Assembly (NCBI RefSeq): GCF_024612015.1
Contig: NZ_CP102512.1
Span: 682,001-746,000, forward strand
Origin: Streptomyces sp. CA-210063
GTDB lineage: Bacteria; Actinomycetota; Actinomycetes; Streptomycetales; Streptomycetaceae
Direction of reading: 5' to 3'
Length of the DNA: 64,000 bases
Shown here: piece by piece, positions 36,380 to 45,044 of the stretch
Position numbering within the stretch: position 1 is the first letter of the stretch
Layout of the letters: every line of letters starts with the position of its first letter
Made by a program: the position numbers and the translations under genes
The notes under the pieces: model-generated
Databases searched by the model: none
Told to the model about the DNA's origin: nothing
What the model saw: the letters and a program-made list of their open reading frames with translations, nothing else

Positions 36380-37408
36380 CTATGCCCCCTCCGGCGCCGC
36401 CCCGCTGCTCCCCCGCACCACGAGCTTCGGCTCCAACACGGCCTCGCGCGGCTCCAGTTCGGGCTTCTCCAGCCGCTCCACCGCGAACCGCACCGCGTGT
36501 TCCGCCATGAGTACGGCGTCCTGGCGGACGGTGGTCAGGCCGATCGGCATCAGGTGGGAGAGGTGGCTGTCGTCGTAGCCGACGACGGACAGGTCGCGGG
36601 GCACCTCGACACCGGCCCGGGTCAGGGACATCAACAGGCCCATGGCGCTGCGGTCGTTGCCGGCGAGGACGGCCGTCGGCAGGGGCTGCCCCCGGTCGCG
36701 TTCCGCGAGGAGCAGGCGGCCGGTCTCGATGCCCGACTCCTCCGTGTGGTCACCGGGAATGACCCGCGCCTCGGGCTCCAGGCCGTGGCGGCGCATCGCC
36801 GCCCGGTACGCGCGCCGCCGCTCGGCCGAGCCGGGACCCCGGCCGCCGTCGAGGTGCGCGATCCGCCGGTGCCCCAGCTCGACGAGGTGGTCCATCGCCT
36901 GCCGTACACCCTTGCCCTCGGCGGAGTGCACGAAGTCGACGTGGGCGTGGGGGACCCGGCGGCTGACGGAGACGGCGACGGTTCGGCGCCCCAGGGCTTC
37001 GAGGAAGTCGGGCTCGGCGAAGGAGCCGAGCAGGATGAGGGCCTCGCAGCGGTGGCTGAGCAGCGCCTCGACGGCCTTCTCCTCGCTGCGGCCCCGGGTG
37101 GCGCCGGAGAGCAGGACCTCGTAGCCGAGACGTTCGGCCTCGGGGTAGATGCCTTCGATGAGGTTGGTGTGGAAGGTCTGCTGGACGGTGAACATCACGC
37201 CGAGCGTGCGGCTGCGGCCACGCGCCAGCAGCCGGGCCGCGCTGTCGGGCCGGTAGCCGATCTCGTCGGCGACCCGCAGGACCCGCTCCCGGGTCTCGTC
37301 GCTCGCTCCCGGCTGGTGGCGGAACACGATCGAGACGAGCGCCCGGGAGACGCCCGCCTTCGCGGCGACGTCCGCCATCGTGGGCCGCTGCTTGCCCGAT
37401 GCATCCAC
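36380..37408 (-). CDS. LacI-family regulator of the inositol-like regulon
   Basis: 342 residues from a GTG at 37408 (GGAGGG 11 bases upstream); the frame is open to 37462, but that part lacks a ribosome site. Helix-turn-helix TMADVAAKAGVSRALVSIVFRH near residues 10-31, then the hinge SAARLLARGRSRTLGVMF and an effector domain resembling other sugar repressors (DLSVVGYDDSHLSHL). It lies between two transcription units whose promoters carry the same ACTAG-N6-CTAGT operator. It is divergent from the catabolic operon, so binding at 37565-37580 may also regulate its own gene. Confidence 0.92.
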   Translation of the reverse strand: MDASGKQRPTMADVAAKAGVSRALVSIVFRHQPGASDETRERVLRVADEIGYRPDSAARLLARGRSRTLGVMFTVQQTFHTNLIEGIYPEAERLGYEVLLSGATRGRSEEKAVEALLSHRCEALILLGSFAEPDFLEALGRRTVAVSVSRRVPHAHVDFVHSAEGKGVRQAMDHLVELGHRRIAHLDGGRGPGSAERRRAYRAAMRRHGLEPEARVIPGDHTEESGIETGRLLLAERDRGQPLPTAVLAGNDRSAMGLLMSLTRAGVEVPRDLSVVGYDDSHLSHLMPIGLTTVRQDAVLMAEHAVRFAVERLEKPELEPREAVLEPKLVVRGSSGAAPEGA

Positions 37409-37528
37409 CTGTGAACCCACCCTCCGATCGCCGCCCACCTTAGGGCCTGCCCGGCGGATCACACAGGACAGCCCCAGGTCGCGGTACAGCCCCAGGCCGC
37501 GGTCCTGAAATCTCCCGGCAACAGGCTA

Positions 37529-37580
37529 TTGACATGACATTTGGACAGGGGTCATCGTACTCGAACTAGAGCGCGCTAGT
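37529..37580 (+). promoter_or_regulatory. Promoter and ACTAG-N6-CTAGT operator of the inositol-like operon
   Basis: TTGACA (37529-37534) is followed, after 18 bases, by a weak -10 (CATCGT, 37553-37558). The operator ACTAGAGCGCGCTAGT (37565-37580) comes next, with inverted arms ACTAG/CTAGT. Promoter layout and operator match the site before the binding-protein gene at 35198-35213. Confidence 0.72.
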
Positions 37581-37632
37581 AGAGCGCGATACTTCCTGGT
37601 CGTCCCTGCCCCTCTCGCGAAGGACACACGTC

Positions 37633-38583
37633 ATGGCAACGGCGCCAACACCGCTCCGCACCATCGCGGGCAACCTCTGCCTGGGCTCCGCCCCCGACTC
37701 CTGGGGCGTGTGGTTCCCCGAGGACGAGCACCAGGTGTCGCACACCCGCTTCCTCGACGAGCTGGCCGAGGCCGGCTACCAGTGGCTGGAGCTCGGCCCC
37801 TACGGCTATCTCCCCACCGACCCGAGGCGGCTGAAGGAGGAACTCGACGCTCGCGGCCTCCAGGTCTCCGGCGGCACCGCGTTCGGCGCCCTCCACCGGC
37901 CGGAAGCATGGGACGACATGCTCGCCCACGTCCGGCAGGTCGCCACCCTCACGGCGGCCGCGGGCGCTCACCACCTCGTCCTCATCCCGCCGATGTACCG
38001 GGACGAGAAGACCGGCGCCTTCACGGAGTCGCCGGAGCTGACCGCCGAGCAGTGGGCCGGGTTCGGGCGGGCCGCCGACCGGCTCGGCAGGCTGCTGCTC
38101 GACGAGTACGACATACGGCTCGTCGTCCACCCGCACGCCGACAGCCACATCCAGACCCAGCCGGAGATCGAGCGGCTGCTCAACGAGTCCGACTCCCGCT
38201 GGACCAACCTCTGTCTGGACACCGGGCACGTGGCCTACGGCGGCGGCGACAACCTCGACCTGATCCGCCGGTTCGGCGAGCGCGTCGGATACGTCCACAT
38301 CAAGCAGATGGACCCCGCGATCCTCGCCCAAGTGGCCGCCGAGGACCTGTCGTTCGGCGAGGCCGTGAAGCGGGGCGTGTGCGTGTCGCCTCCGGCCGGG
38401 GTGCCCGACCCGGCCGAGGTCGTGGCCGAACTCGCCAGGCTGGACGCCGAGTTGTTCGTGATCGTCGAGCAGGACCTCTACCCGTGCGCGCCCGAGGTTC
38501 CGCTGCCCATCGCCGTACGCACCCGTGAGCATCTGTCGGGCTGCGGCCTGACGGGTACCCGGCGTCCCACCCTCGAACGGTAG
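37633..38583 (+). CDS. TIM-barrel sugar isomerase/epimerase, IolE-like
   Basis: 316 residues. Xylose-isomerase-like TIM barrel: GSAPDSWGVWFPEDE at the start, metal and substrate segments LVVHPHADSHIQTQPEIE, CLDTGHVAYGGGD and GYVHIKQMD, which supply the usual Glu/Asp/His metal ligands. IolE-type inosose dehydratases and related ketose isomerases share this layout. With an IolG-like dehydrogenase and a second TIM barrel in the same operon, a step in the breakdown of an inositol isomer is the best reading. First gene of the operon, with the porter gene starting nine bases after it. Confidence 0.85.
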   Translation: MATAPTPLRTIAGNLCLGSAPDSWGVWFPEDEHQVSHTRFLDELAEAGYQWLELGPYGYLPTDPRRLKEELDARGLQVSGGTAFGALHRPEAWDDMLAHVRQVATLTAAAGAHHLVLIPPMYRDEKTGAFTESPELTAEQWAGFGRAADRLGRLLLDEYDIRLVVHPHADSHIQTQPEIERLLNESDSRWTNLCLDTGHVAYGGGDNLDLIRRFGERVGYVHIKQMDPAILAQVAAEDLSFGEAVKRGVCVSPPAGVPDPAEVVAELARLDAELFVIVEQDLYPCAPEVPLPIAVRTREHLSGCGLTGTRRPTLER

Positions 38584-38592
38584 GAGCGGCCC

Positions 38593-40014
38593 ATGGCTGT
38601 CAAAGACGGCACGACATCCGCCACCACGGTCACGGACGACGCGCCGCCGGCCGTCTCGCGGCGGCTGCGGCTCATCACGCTCATCGCCACCTTCGGCGGA
38701 CTCCTCTTCGGCTACGACACCGGTGTGATCAACGGCGCTCTGCCGTACATGACCGACGACCTGGGGCTGACCCCGGTCACCGAGGGCATGGTCACCAGCT
38801 CGCTGCTGCTGGGCGCGGCCCTGGGCGCGGTCACCGGTGGCCGGCTGTCGGACACGCGAGGACGGCGCCGTACGATCCTCGTCCTCGCTGTGGTGTTCTT
38901 CGTCGGCGCGCTGGGCTGCACGCTGGCGCCGAACACGGCGGTCATGGTCGTGGCTCGGTTCGTCCTCGGCCTCGCGGTGGGTGGCGCGTCGGTGACCGTG
39001 CCGGTCTACCTCGCGGAGGTCTCCCCCGCCGAGCGGCGCGGCGCGCTGGTCACCCGGAACGAACTGATGATCGTGACCGGGCAGTTGCTGGCCTTCACCT
39101 CCAACGCGATCATCGCCCGGGTGGGCGGCGAGTCCGGCGGTGTCTGGCGCTGGATGCTGGTGCTCGCCACTCTCCCGGCCGTCGTGCTCTGGTTCGGCAT
39201 GCTCGTCATGCCGGAGAGCCCGCGCTGGTTGGCCTCCCAGACCCGCTTCGGTGAGGCGCTGGACGTGCTCAAGCAGGTGCGGTCCCGGCAGCGGGCCGAG
39301 GCCGAGCTGAGCGAGGTGTCCGCGCTCGCGGTCAAGGAGGAGCAGCAGAAGCTGGGCGGCTGGCAGGACATGAGGGCCACGCCGTGGGTGCGCAGGCTGA
39401 TGTTCGTCGGGTTCGGCATCGCGATCGTGCAGCAGATCACGGGCGTCAACACGATCATGTACTACGGCACCCAGATCCTCACCGACGCCGGTTTCGCCGC
39501 CGACAGCGCGCTGACCGCGAACATCGCCAACGGCGTGATCTCGGTGCTGGCCACCTTCGTCGGCATCTGGCTGCTGGGCCGGGTCAACCGCCGCCCGATG
39601 CTGATGACCGGTCAGATCGGTACCACAGCCGCCTTGTTGCTGATCGGGATCTTCTCCCTCGCACTGCCGGCCGGCGACGGCCGCGCGTACGCCGTGCTCG
39701 CCATGACCGTCACCTTCCTCGCCTTCCAGCAGGGCGCGATCTCCCCGGTGACCTGGCTGATGCTGTCGGAGATCTTCCCGATGCGGATGCGCGGCTTCGG
39801 CATGGGTGTCGCGGCGGTGGTGCTGTGGCTGACGAACTTCCTGATCGGCCTCGTCTTCCCGTCCCTGGTCGACGGGATCGGTGTCTCCAACACCTTCTTC
39901 CTCTTCGTGGTGGCAGGCGTCTTCTCGCTCACCTTCGTGAAGCTCTACGTCCCCGAGACCCGGGGGCGTTCGCTGGAAACCCTCGAAGCCGAACTCCGGG
40001 CGCGCTTCTCCTGA
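38593..40014 (+). CDS. MFS sugar porter, inositol/sugar-proton symporter type
   Basis: 473 residues with twelve predicted membrane helices. Sugar-porter signatures are all present: [19 protein letters not shown] in helix 1, DTRGRRRTI between helices 2 and 3, PESPRWL before the central loop, [12 protein letters not shown] in helix 7 and [12 protein letters not shown] at the end. Bacterial IolT and GalP/XylE transporters have this layout. It imports the substrate by proton symport. Within this operon the substrate is probably an inositol isomer or related cyclitol. The presence of both a porter and a binding lipoprotein under one operator is noteworthy. Confidence 0.93.
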   Translation: MAVKDGTTSATTVTDDAPPAVSRRLRLITLIATFGGLLFGYDTGVINGALPYMTDDLGLTPVTEGMVTSSLLLGAALGAVTGGRLSDTRGRRRTILVLAVVFFVGALGCTLAPNTAVMVVARFVLGLAVGGASVTVPVYLAEVSPAERRGALVTRNELMIVTGQLLAFTSNAIIARVGGESGGVWRWMLVLATLPAVVLWFGMLVMPESPRWLASQTRFGEALDVLKQVRSRQRAEAELSEVSALAVKEEQQKLGGWQDMRATPWVRRLMFVGFGIAIVQQITGVNTIMYYGTQILTDAGFAADSALTANIANGVISVLATFVGIWLLGRVNRRPMLMTGQIGTTAALLLIGIFSLALPAGDGRAYAVLAMTVTFLAFQQGAISPVTWLMLSEIFPMRMRGFGMGVAAVVLWLTNFLIGLVFPSLVDGIGVSNTFFLFVVAGVFSLTFVKLYVPETRGRSLETLEAELRARFS

Positions 40015-40046
40015 CCTTCTCCCTCCAAGGATCCAAGGAAACGACC

Positions 40047-41063
40047 ATGACCGTACGTGTAGGCGTCATCGGCGCCGGCTGGATCGGCAAGGAACACATC
40101 CGGCGTCTCACCGACACCGTCACGGGCGCCCGCGTCACCGCGGTCACCGACATCGACGCCGCCCGGGCCGAGGAGGCGGCGGCGCCGGTCGGTGCCCGGG
40201 TGCTGCCCGACGGCACGGCCCTGATCGCGGCGGACGACGTCGACGCCGTTCTCGTGACGTCGTGGGGCCCGACCCACGCCGAACACGTGCTGAACGCGAT
40301 CGCCGCCGGGAAACCGGTGTTCTGCGAGAAGCCGCTGGCCACGACCGCCGAGGACTGTCTGAAGATCGTCGAGGCCGAGACGGCACTGGGCCGCCGCCTG
40401 GTCCAGGTCGGCTTCATGCGCCGCTACGACGCCGGCTACCGGAAGATGAAGCAGGTCATCGCCTCCGGTCGCATCGGTGAGCCGCTGATCGTGCACTGCG
40501 CCCACCGCAACCCGACCGTGCCGGAGTCGTACACGTCCTCCATGGCCGCCCTGGACACGGCGGTGCACGAGGTGGACGTGCTGCGCTGGCTGCTCGACGA
40601 CGAAATCGTCTCCGCGCAGGTGGTCACCCCGCGCGCCACGAGCAAGCGGTTCGCCCACCTCAAGGACCCGCAGATCATGCTCTTCGAGACCGCCAAGGGT
40701 GTCCGTATCGATCTGGAGGTCTTCGTCAACTGCCAGTACGGCTACGACATCCAGTGCGAGGCGGTGGGCGAGGAGGGGCTGGTCCGGCTGCCCGACCCTG
40801 CCTCGGTCGGCCTGCGCAGCGCAGGGCAGCACAGCACTGAGGTGCTCACCGACTGGGTGGGCCGGTTCGCTGACGCCTTCGACACCGAGTTCCGCGAGTG
40901 GATCGCGGGCGTCGCCGCCGGCGCCGAACCCACCGGCCCCTCGGCCTGGGACGGCTACGCGGCCACCGTCATCACCAGCGCGACCGTCGAGGCCCTGGAA
41001 TCGGGCCGCGTCGTCGCCACCGACCTCAAGCCCCGGCCCGCACTCTACGGAGGCATCGCGTGA
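40047..41063 (+). CDS. Inositol 2-dehydrogenase-like Gfo/Idh/MocA oxidoreductase
   Basis: 338 residues from the ATG at 40047. The NAD-binding motif is [13 protein letters not shown], the catalytic Lys95 lies in CEKPLATT, and Asp170 and His174 in [14 protein letters not shown] complete the active site as in myo-inositol dehydrogenase (IolG/IdhA). It would oxidise an inositol isomer to the 2-keto (inosose) form. It is followed, with a GTGA overlap, by a second TIM-barrel gene. The arrangement porter, dehydrogenase, isomerases recalls the oxi/iolT2 cluster of Corynebacterium glutamicum. Confidence 0.9.
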   Translation: MTVRVGVIGAGWIGKEHIRRLTDTVTGARVTAVTDIDAARAEEAAAPVGARVLPDGTALIAADDVDAVLVTSWGPTHAEHVLNAIAAGKPVFCEKPLATTAEDCLKIVEAETALGRRLVQVGFMRRYDAGYRKMKQVIASGRIGEPLIVHCAHRNPTVPESYTSSMAALDTAVHEVDVLRWLLDDEIVSAQVVTPRATSKRFAHLKDPQIMLFETAKGVRIDLEVFVNCQYGYDIQCEAVGEEGLVRLPDPASVGLRSAGQHSTEVLTDWVGRFADAFDTEFREWIAGVAAGAEPTGPSAWDGYAATVITSATVEALESGRVVATDLKPRPALYGGIA

Positions 41064-41929
41064 AGATCGCCCTCGACCCCTATATGTTCCGCGCGCTGTC
41101 CATCGACGAGATGGTGCGCACGGTCGCCGAACTCGGCTACGAGCACATCGAGTTGTCGCCGCGCGACGACTTCATGCCGTTCTTCCTGCATCCACGGGCC
41201 GATGACGAGCGCATCGCGGAACTGAAGACCTCACTGCGCACACACGGCGTGCGGTTGTCCTCCGTGCTGCCGCTCTACAAGTGGTCCTCACCGGACGAGA
41301 CCGAGCGGCAGGCCGCCGTCCGCTACTGGAAGCGGATGATCGAGATCACCGCCGACCTCGAATGTCCGCTGATGAACTCGGAGTTCAACGGCCGCCCCGA
41401 ACGCGCCGCCGAGAGCGAGGCCGCGTTCTGGCGCTCGCTGGAGGAGCTGCTGCCGCTGTTCGAGCGGGAGGGCATCGCGCTGAACCTGGAGGCGCACCCG
41501 GACGACTTCTGCGAGGAGAACACCCCGGCCGTCGATCTCGTCCGCGCGATCAACGAGCCCTGGGTGAACTACCTTTACTGTGCCCCGCACTCCTTCCACC
41601 TGTCGGGTGCCTCGGAGGTGGGCGCGGACATCGCGGCGATGATGCGCTACGCCGGCGACAAGCTGAAGCACGTACACATCGCCGACTCCTTCAACCACAA
41701 GGGCTCCAGCGGGCTGCGCTACATCCTCAACCCGCCCGGCACGACCGCCCGTGTCCACCAGCACCTGGACATCGGCCAGGGCGAGGTCGACTGGGACACC
41801 TTCTTCGGCACCCTGCGCGAGCTGGACTTCGACGGTGTGGCCACCGCCTGCGTCTTCGCGTGGGAGGAGCGGGCGAAGGAGTCGTCCGCGTTCATGCTGG
41901 ACCGCATCACCAAGGAACTCGCCCGCTGA
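41060..41929 (+). CDS. TIM-barrel sugar isomerase/epimerase, IolI/OxiC-like
   Basis: 289 residues, GTG start with GGAGG upstream and a GTGA overlap with the dehydrogenase gene. Xylose-isomerase-like barrel: [33 protein letters not shown], the segment [11 protein letters not shown], and [13 protein letters not shown] carry metal and substrate residues. It is distinct in sequence from the first TIM-barrel protein of the operon, so the two probably catalyse different steps (for example inosose isomerisation and dehydration). It is the last gene, ended by a hairpin shared with the convergent P450 gene. Confidence 0.85.
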   Translation: MKIALDPYMFRALSIDEMVRTVAELGYEHIELSPRDDFMPFFLHPRADDERIAELKTSLRTHGVRLSSVLPLYKWSSPDETERQAAVRYWKRMIEITADLECPLMNSEFNGRPERAAESEAAFWRSLEELLPLFEREGIALNLEAHPDDFCEENTPAVDLVRAINEPWVNYLYCAPHSFHLSGASEVGADIAAMMRYAGDKLKHVHIADSFNHKGSSGLRYILNPPGTTARVHQHLDIGQGEVDWDTFFGTLRELDFDGVATACVFAWEERAKESSAFMLDRITKELAR

Positions 41930-41937
41930 AAGCGCGG

Positions 41938-41971
41938 CTCGGGCACGGCGTCCTCCCCCGCCGTGCCCGAG
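41938..41971. terminator. Bidirectional hairpin between inositol-like operon and P450 operon
   Basis: A perfect 12-base-pair stem (41938-41949 with 41960-41971, arm CTCGGGCACGGC) with a ten-base loop lies between two convergent genes. It is too GC-rich for a T-tract but is well placed to end both transcripts. The P450 stop codon lies seven bases beyond it. Confidence 0.8.
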
Positions 41972-41977
41972 TCCGCG

Positions 41978-43276
41978 TCAGGCCAGGCTCACCTCGACCG
42001 GCAGCTTCTTGATCCCGTTGACGAAGTTGGAGCGCACGCGCGGGACGTCGCCGACGAGGCGGATGCCGGCGAGGCGCGGGATCAGCTCCTCGAACATGAT
42101 GCGGATCTCGGTGCGGGCCAGCAGATTGCCGAGGCACAGATGCGGGCTGCCCTTGCCGAAGGTGACGTGGTCGTTGTCGGCGCGGGCGACGTCGAAGTCG
42201 TACGGGTTGCCGAAGGTCTCCTCGTCGCGGTTGCCGGAGGCGTACCACATGACGACCTTGTCACCCTCCTTGACCTGCTTGCCGCCGAGTTCGACATCAC
42301 GGGTCGCGGTACGGCGGAAGTGGTAGACGGGGGACGCCCAGCGCAGGAACTCCTCCGTCGCCACCGGGATCAGGGACGGGTCCTCCTGGAGGCGGGCGAG
42401 CTGTTCCGGGTGCTGGAGCAGGGCCAGCATCGAGTGGGTGATGGTGTGGCGGGTGGTCTCGTTGCCGGCCACGACCAGGAGCAGGAAGTAGTTGTCGAAG
42501 TCCTGTGGCGAGAGCGGCACACCGTCCTTCGGGGTGGTGTTCACCAGCTTCGACACCAGGTCGGTGCCGTCGCCGCCACGCCGCTGCCGGGCCAGTTCGC
42601 GGCCGTACTCGAAGACTTCGAGGGAGGCGGGTGAGCGGAACGGCAGATGCCGGTACTGCTCGCTCTCCGCGCTGTTCAGCAGGACGTCGGCGTAGTCGGG
42701 GTCGGTGTTGCCGATGATGCGGTTGCCCCAGTCGATGAGCCGCTGGTTGTCCTCCGGGGGTACGTCGAGGAGCCGGGCGAGGACGTTGATGGGGAAGTCG
42801 GCGGAGATGTCGGCGACGAAGTCGAAGGTGCCCTTGGCGAGGGCCGCGTCGAGGGTGGTGGCGGTGAGGCCGCGCAGGAAGTCGGTGTAGCTGTTGATGA
42901 CGTTCGCGCCGAACTGGCGCTGGATCACGCTGCGCAGGGCGCGGTGGCGGACGCCGTCCAGTTCCAGGACGGAGGCGCGTTTCTTGATCTGGTCCTCGTC
43001 GACCTCTTCCAGGTTGACGAACTTCGTCGAGGTGAAGGTCTCCGCGTCACGGTCCACGCGGGCGATGTCGGCGTGCCGGGTCACCGCCCAGAAGCCGGAG
43101 TTGGGGGCCTCCTCCGGCTGCCAGTGCACCGGGTCCTGGTGGCGCAGGGTGTGGAACATGCGCCACGGGGTGATGCCGTCGGTGAAGTTGTCGAGGTCGG
43201 CGAGGTCCACGTCGTCCAGCGGCAGGGGTTCCCGCATGGCTTCGCTGACGGAGGGGGTGGGGGCGGAAGTGGTCAT
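41978..43276 (-). CDS. Cytochrome P450 of the amine/aromatic cluster
   Basis: 432 residues from the ATG at 43276; a GTG at 43300 overlapping the previous stop (GTGA) is an alternative. I-helix AGNETTRHTI with the acid-alcohol pair shifted to Glu-Thr-Thr, the ExxR-containing segment EEFLRWASPVYHFRRTA, and heme loop FGKGSPHLCLG with Cys381 are visible. It resembles soluble bacterial class I P450s (CYP124/125/142-like C-terminal pattern). Electrons should come from the ferredoxin and reductase encoded divergently 1.5 kb away. It lies directly after the glutamine-synthetase-like gene, an arrangement I recall from mycobacterial cyclic-amine (piperidine) degradation genes. Confidence 0.92.
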   Translation of the reverse strand: MTTSAPTPSVSEAMREPLPLDDVDLADLDNFTDGITPWRMFHTLRHQDPVHWQPEEAPNSGFWAVTRHADIARVDRDAETFTSTKFVNLEEVDEDQIKKRASVLELDGVRHRALRSVIQRQFGANVINSYTDFLRGLTATTLDAALAKGTFDFVADISADFPINVLARLLDVPPEDNQRLIDWGNRIIGNTDPDYADVLLNSAESEQYRHLPFRSPASLEVFEYGRELARQRRGGDGTDLVSKLVNTTPKDGVPLSPQDFDNYFLLLVVAGNETTRHTITHSMLALLQHPEQLARLQEDPSLIPVATEEFLRWASPVYHFRRTATRDVELGGKQVKEGDKVVMWYASGNRDEETFGNPYDFDVARADNDHVTFGKGSPHLCLGNLLARTEIRIMFEELIPRLAGIRLVGDVPRVRSNFVNGIKKLPVEVSLA

Positions 43277-43296
43277 GGGGCTGGTTCTCCCGGGCT

Positions 43297-44652
43297 TCAC
43301 AGGTGGTAGGCGTACTCGGTGAACTCCCAGTCGGTGACATGCCGTTGGAAGCGTTCGACCTCGTCGCGCTTGTAGCTGAGGTACGAGGTGGTGAAGTCCT
43401 TGCCGAGGATCTCGGTCAGGGCGGTGTCCGCCTCCAGCGCGTCGAGGGCGGCGGACAGGCTTGTCGGCAGCACGGCCGCGCGGGCGGTGTCGTAGCCGTA
43501 GCCCTCCAGCGGGGCGGGGGGTTCCTCGCCCGCCCGGGCGCCGAGCAGGGCGGCGGCGACGGTGCCCGCGATGAGCAGATAGGGGTTGGCGCTGGCGTCG
43601 CCGAGCCGCAGTTCGAGGCGGGCGCCGGAGCCGCGCTCGGGCGGGACACGGAGCATGGCGCTGCGGTTGTCCAGCCCCCAGTCGATCAGCCAGGGCGCGA
43701 GGGTGTCCCGGCCGAAGCGTTTGTAGGAGTTGACCGTCGGGTTGGCGAGGGCGGCGAGGGCCGGGGCGTGGGCGAGGACGCCGGCGATCGCGTGGCGGGC
43801 GGTGCCGGACAGACCGTACTGGCCCGAGGGGTCGTCGAAGGAGTTGCGGCCCTGCTCGTCGTCGCAGGACAGGTGGAGGTGGAAGCCGGAGCCGCCCGCG
43901 TCGTTGAAGGGTTTGGCCATGAAGGTGGCGAGGCGGCCCTCCTTGCGCGCGAGTTCCTTGACGGCGGCCTTGAAGCGGAAGGAGCGGTCGGCGGCCGACA
44001 GGGCCTCCGAGTGCGTCAGGTTGATCTCGAACTGGCCGCCGTCGAACTCGTGGTTGCCGGTGGTGACGCCGATGCGCAGGTCGCGGAGCTGCCGCAGGGT
44101 GCGCAGCAGATGGTTGTCGGGGTCGGCGCGCAGGCCTGCCGTGTAGACGACGCCGGTGGCGCCCGAGTAGCGCTTCCAGCCGCTCGGGGAGGCCGGGTCC
44201 TCGTCGCAGAGGAAGTACTCGAGTTCGGGGCCGACCACCGGGCGCAGGCCCTGCTCGGCGCAGCGGGCGAGCACCGAGCGCAGCAGGTCGCGGGGCGACT
44301 CGGGGGCGGGTGCCCCGGTGGCCGGGTCGACGGTCTCACCGAGACAGGAGGCGACCCCGGGCTCCCAGGGCAGGGCGACCAGGGTGTCGAGGTCCGGGCG
44401 CACGGTGATGTCGGGCAGACCGGCGTCCAGGCCGCCGGGCACGGGGACGACGTCCCCCTGGGGTGAGGTGTGGTAGACGGCCCGGCAGAAGGCGAGGCCG
44501 TGCTCGCACGCCGTCGGCAGGTGGTCGAGCAGGACGTCCCGGGCGCGGTCGGTGCCGAGGAGATCGGGATAGGTCACCCGGACCACGTCGATGCCCTCGG
44601 CGGCCAGCCGCTCCTGGTGCTGCCCGACGGCCGGTGTTTCGGATGCGCTCAC
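43297..44652 (-). CDS. Glutamine-synthetase-like gamma-glutamyl-amine ligase
   Basis: 451 residues from the GTG at 44652 (GAGGAG six bases upstream), which also fits the promoter just beyond it. The GS catalytic core is intact: PELEYFL, GGQFEINLTHSEAL, GSGFHLHLS with the ATP-site histidine, and RVPPERGSGARLELRLGDASANPYL. The conserved tyrosine loop for adenylylation (NLYxLP) of true GlnA is absent (EGYGYDTARAAVLP instead), as in PuuA, IpuC and the Streptomyces GlnA3/GlnA4 group. These attach glutamate to an amine other than ammonia. The P450 follows with a GTGA overlap. Its amine substrate is unknown. Confidence 0.88.
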   Translation of the reverse strand: MSASETPAVGQHQERLAAEGIDVVRVTYPDLLGTDRARDVLLDHLPTACEHGLAFCRAVYHTSPQGDVVPVPGGLDAGLPDITVRPDLDTLVALPWEPGVASCLGETVDPATGAPAPESPRDLLRSVLARCAEQGLRPVVGPELEYFLCDEDPASPSGWKRYSGATGVVYTAGLRADPDNHLLRTLRQLRDLRIGVTTGNHEFDGGQFEINLTHSEALSAADRSFRFKAAVKELARKEGRLATFMAKPFNDAGGSGFHLHLSCDDEQGRNSFDDPSGQYGLSGTARHAIAGVLAHAPALAALANPTVNSYKRFGRDTLAPWLIDWGLDNRSAMLRVPPERGSGARLELRLGDASANPYLLIAGTVAAALLGARAGEEPPAPLEGYGYDTARAAVLPTSLSAALDALEADTALTEILGKDFTTSYLSYKRDEVERFQRHVTDWEFTEYAYHL

Positions 44653-44680
44653 CGTGGTCTCCTCGGCGGCTAGGTCGACT

Positions 44681-44721
44681 GTTTGATGCCAAACGATAAG
44701 AACGACTTCATCGGCCCGCAA
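44681..44721 (-). promoter_or_regulatory. Promoter and operator site 1 of the amine/aromatic cluster
   Basis: On the minus strand TTGCGG (44721-44716), 17 bases, TATCGT (44698-44693) form a promoter for the ligase-P450 operon. The -10 box overlaps the site TCGTTTGGCATCAAAC (44696-44681). Versions of the same 16-base site occur at the other two promoters of the cluster. Confidence 0.72.
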
Positions 44722-44759
44722 GGGGTCGGGGAGGGAAAAATTATCCACCTGGACAGGTA

Positions 44760-44804
44760 TTGACCAGGGGGAGGCGACTTCCTATGTTGTTTGAAGCCAA
44801 ACGA
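44760..44804 (+). promoter_or_regulatory. Promoter and operator site 2 of the amine/aromatic cluster
   Basis: TTGACC (44760-44765), 17 bases, TATGTT (44783-44788) make a good promoter for the ferredoxin operon. GTTTGAAGCCAAACGA (44789-44804) follows at once; read on the other strand it is TCGTTTGGCTTCAAAC, identical to site 1 at 15 of 16 positions. The arms GTTTG/CAAAC are inverted, as expected for a TetR-type dimer. Confidence 0.75.
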
Positions 44805-44850
44805 GCATTCTCCCCCCATCCCGACGCCCTGACTCCCAGGAGGACCGGCC

Positions 44851-45039
44851 ATGAAGGTCGTCGTCGACATGAACAAGTGCCAGGACCACGGACAGTGCGT
44901 CTTCGCCGCCCCCGACGTCTTCCAGCTCGACGAGAACGGGCGTCTGGCCTACGTCGACGACCCCGACGACGCGCTGCTCGACGAGGTCGAGGAAGCCGCC
45001 GACGTCTGTCCGCTCCAGGCCATCCGGATCGAGGGCTGA
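44851..45039 (+). CDS. 3Fe-4S ferredoxin, P450 electron carrier
   Basis: 62 residues, ATG with AGGAGG upstream. Cluster ligands Cys10, Cys16 and Cys53, with His13 where a fourth cysteine would be (CQDHGQC, then DVCPLQAI), mark it as the single-cluster 3Fe-4S type that serves bacterial P450s. The rest is acidic, as usual for docking to P450 and reductase. It is the first gene of the rightward operon and is followed six bases later by its reductase, giving a complete three-component P450 system with the divergent P450 gene. Confidence 0.95.
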   Translation: MKVVVDMNKCQDHGQCVFAAPDVFQLDENGRLAYVDDPDDALLDEVEEAADVCPLQAIRIEG

Positions 45040-45044
45040 GTCCC

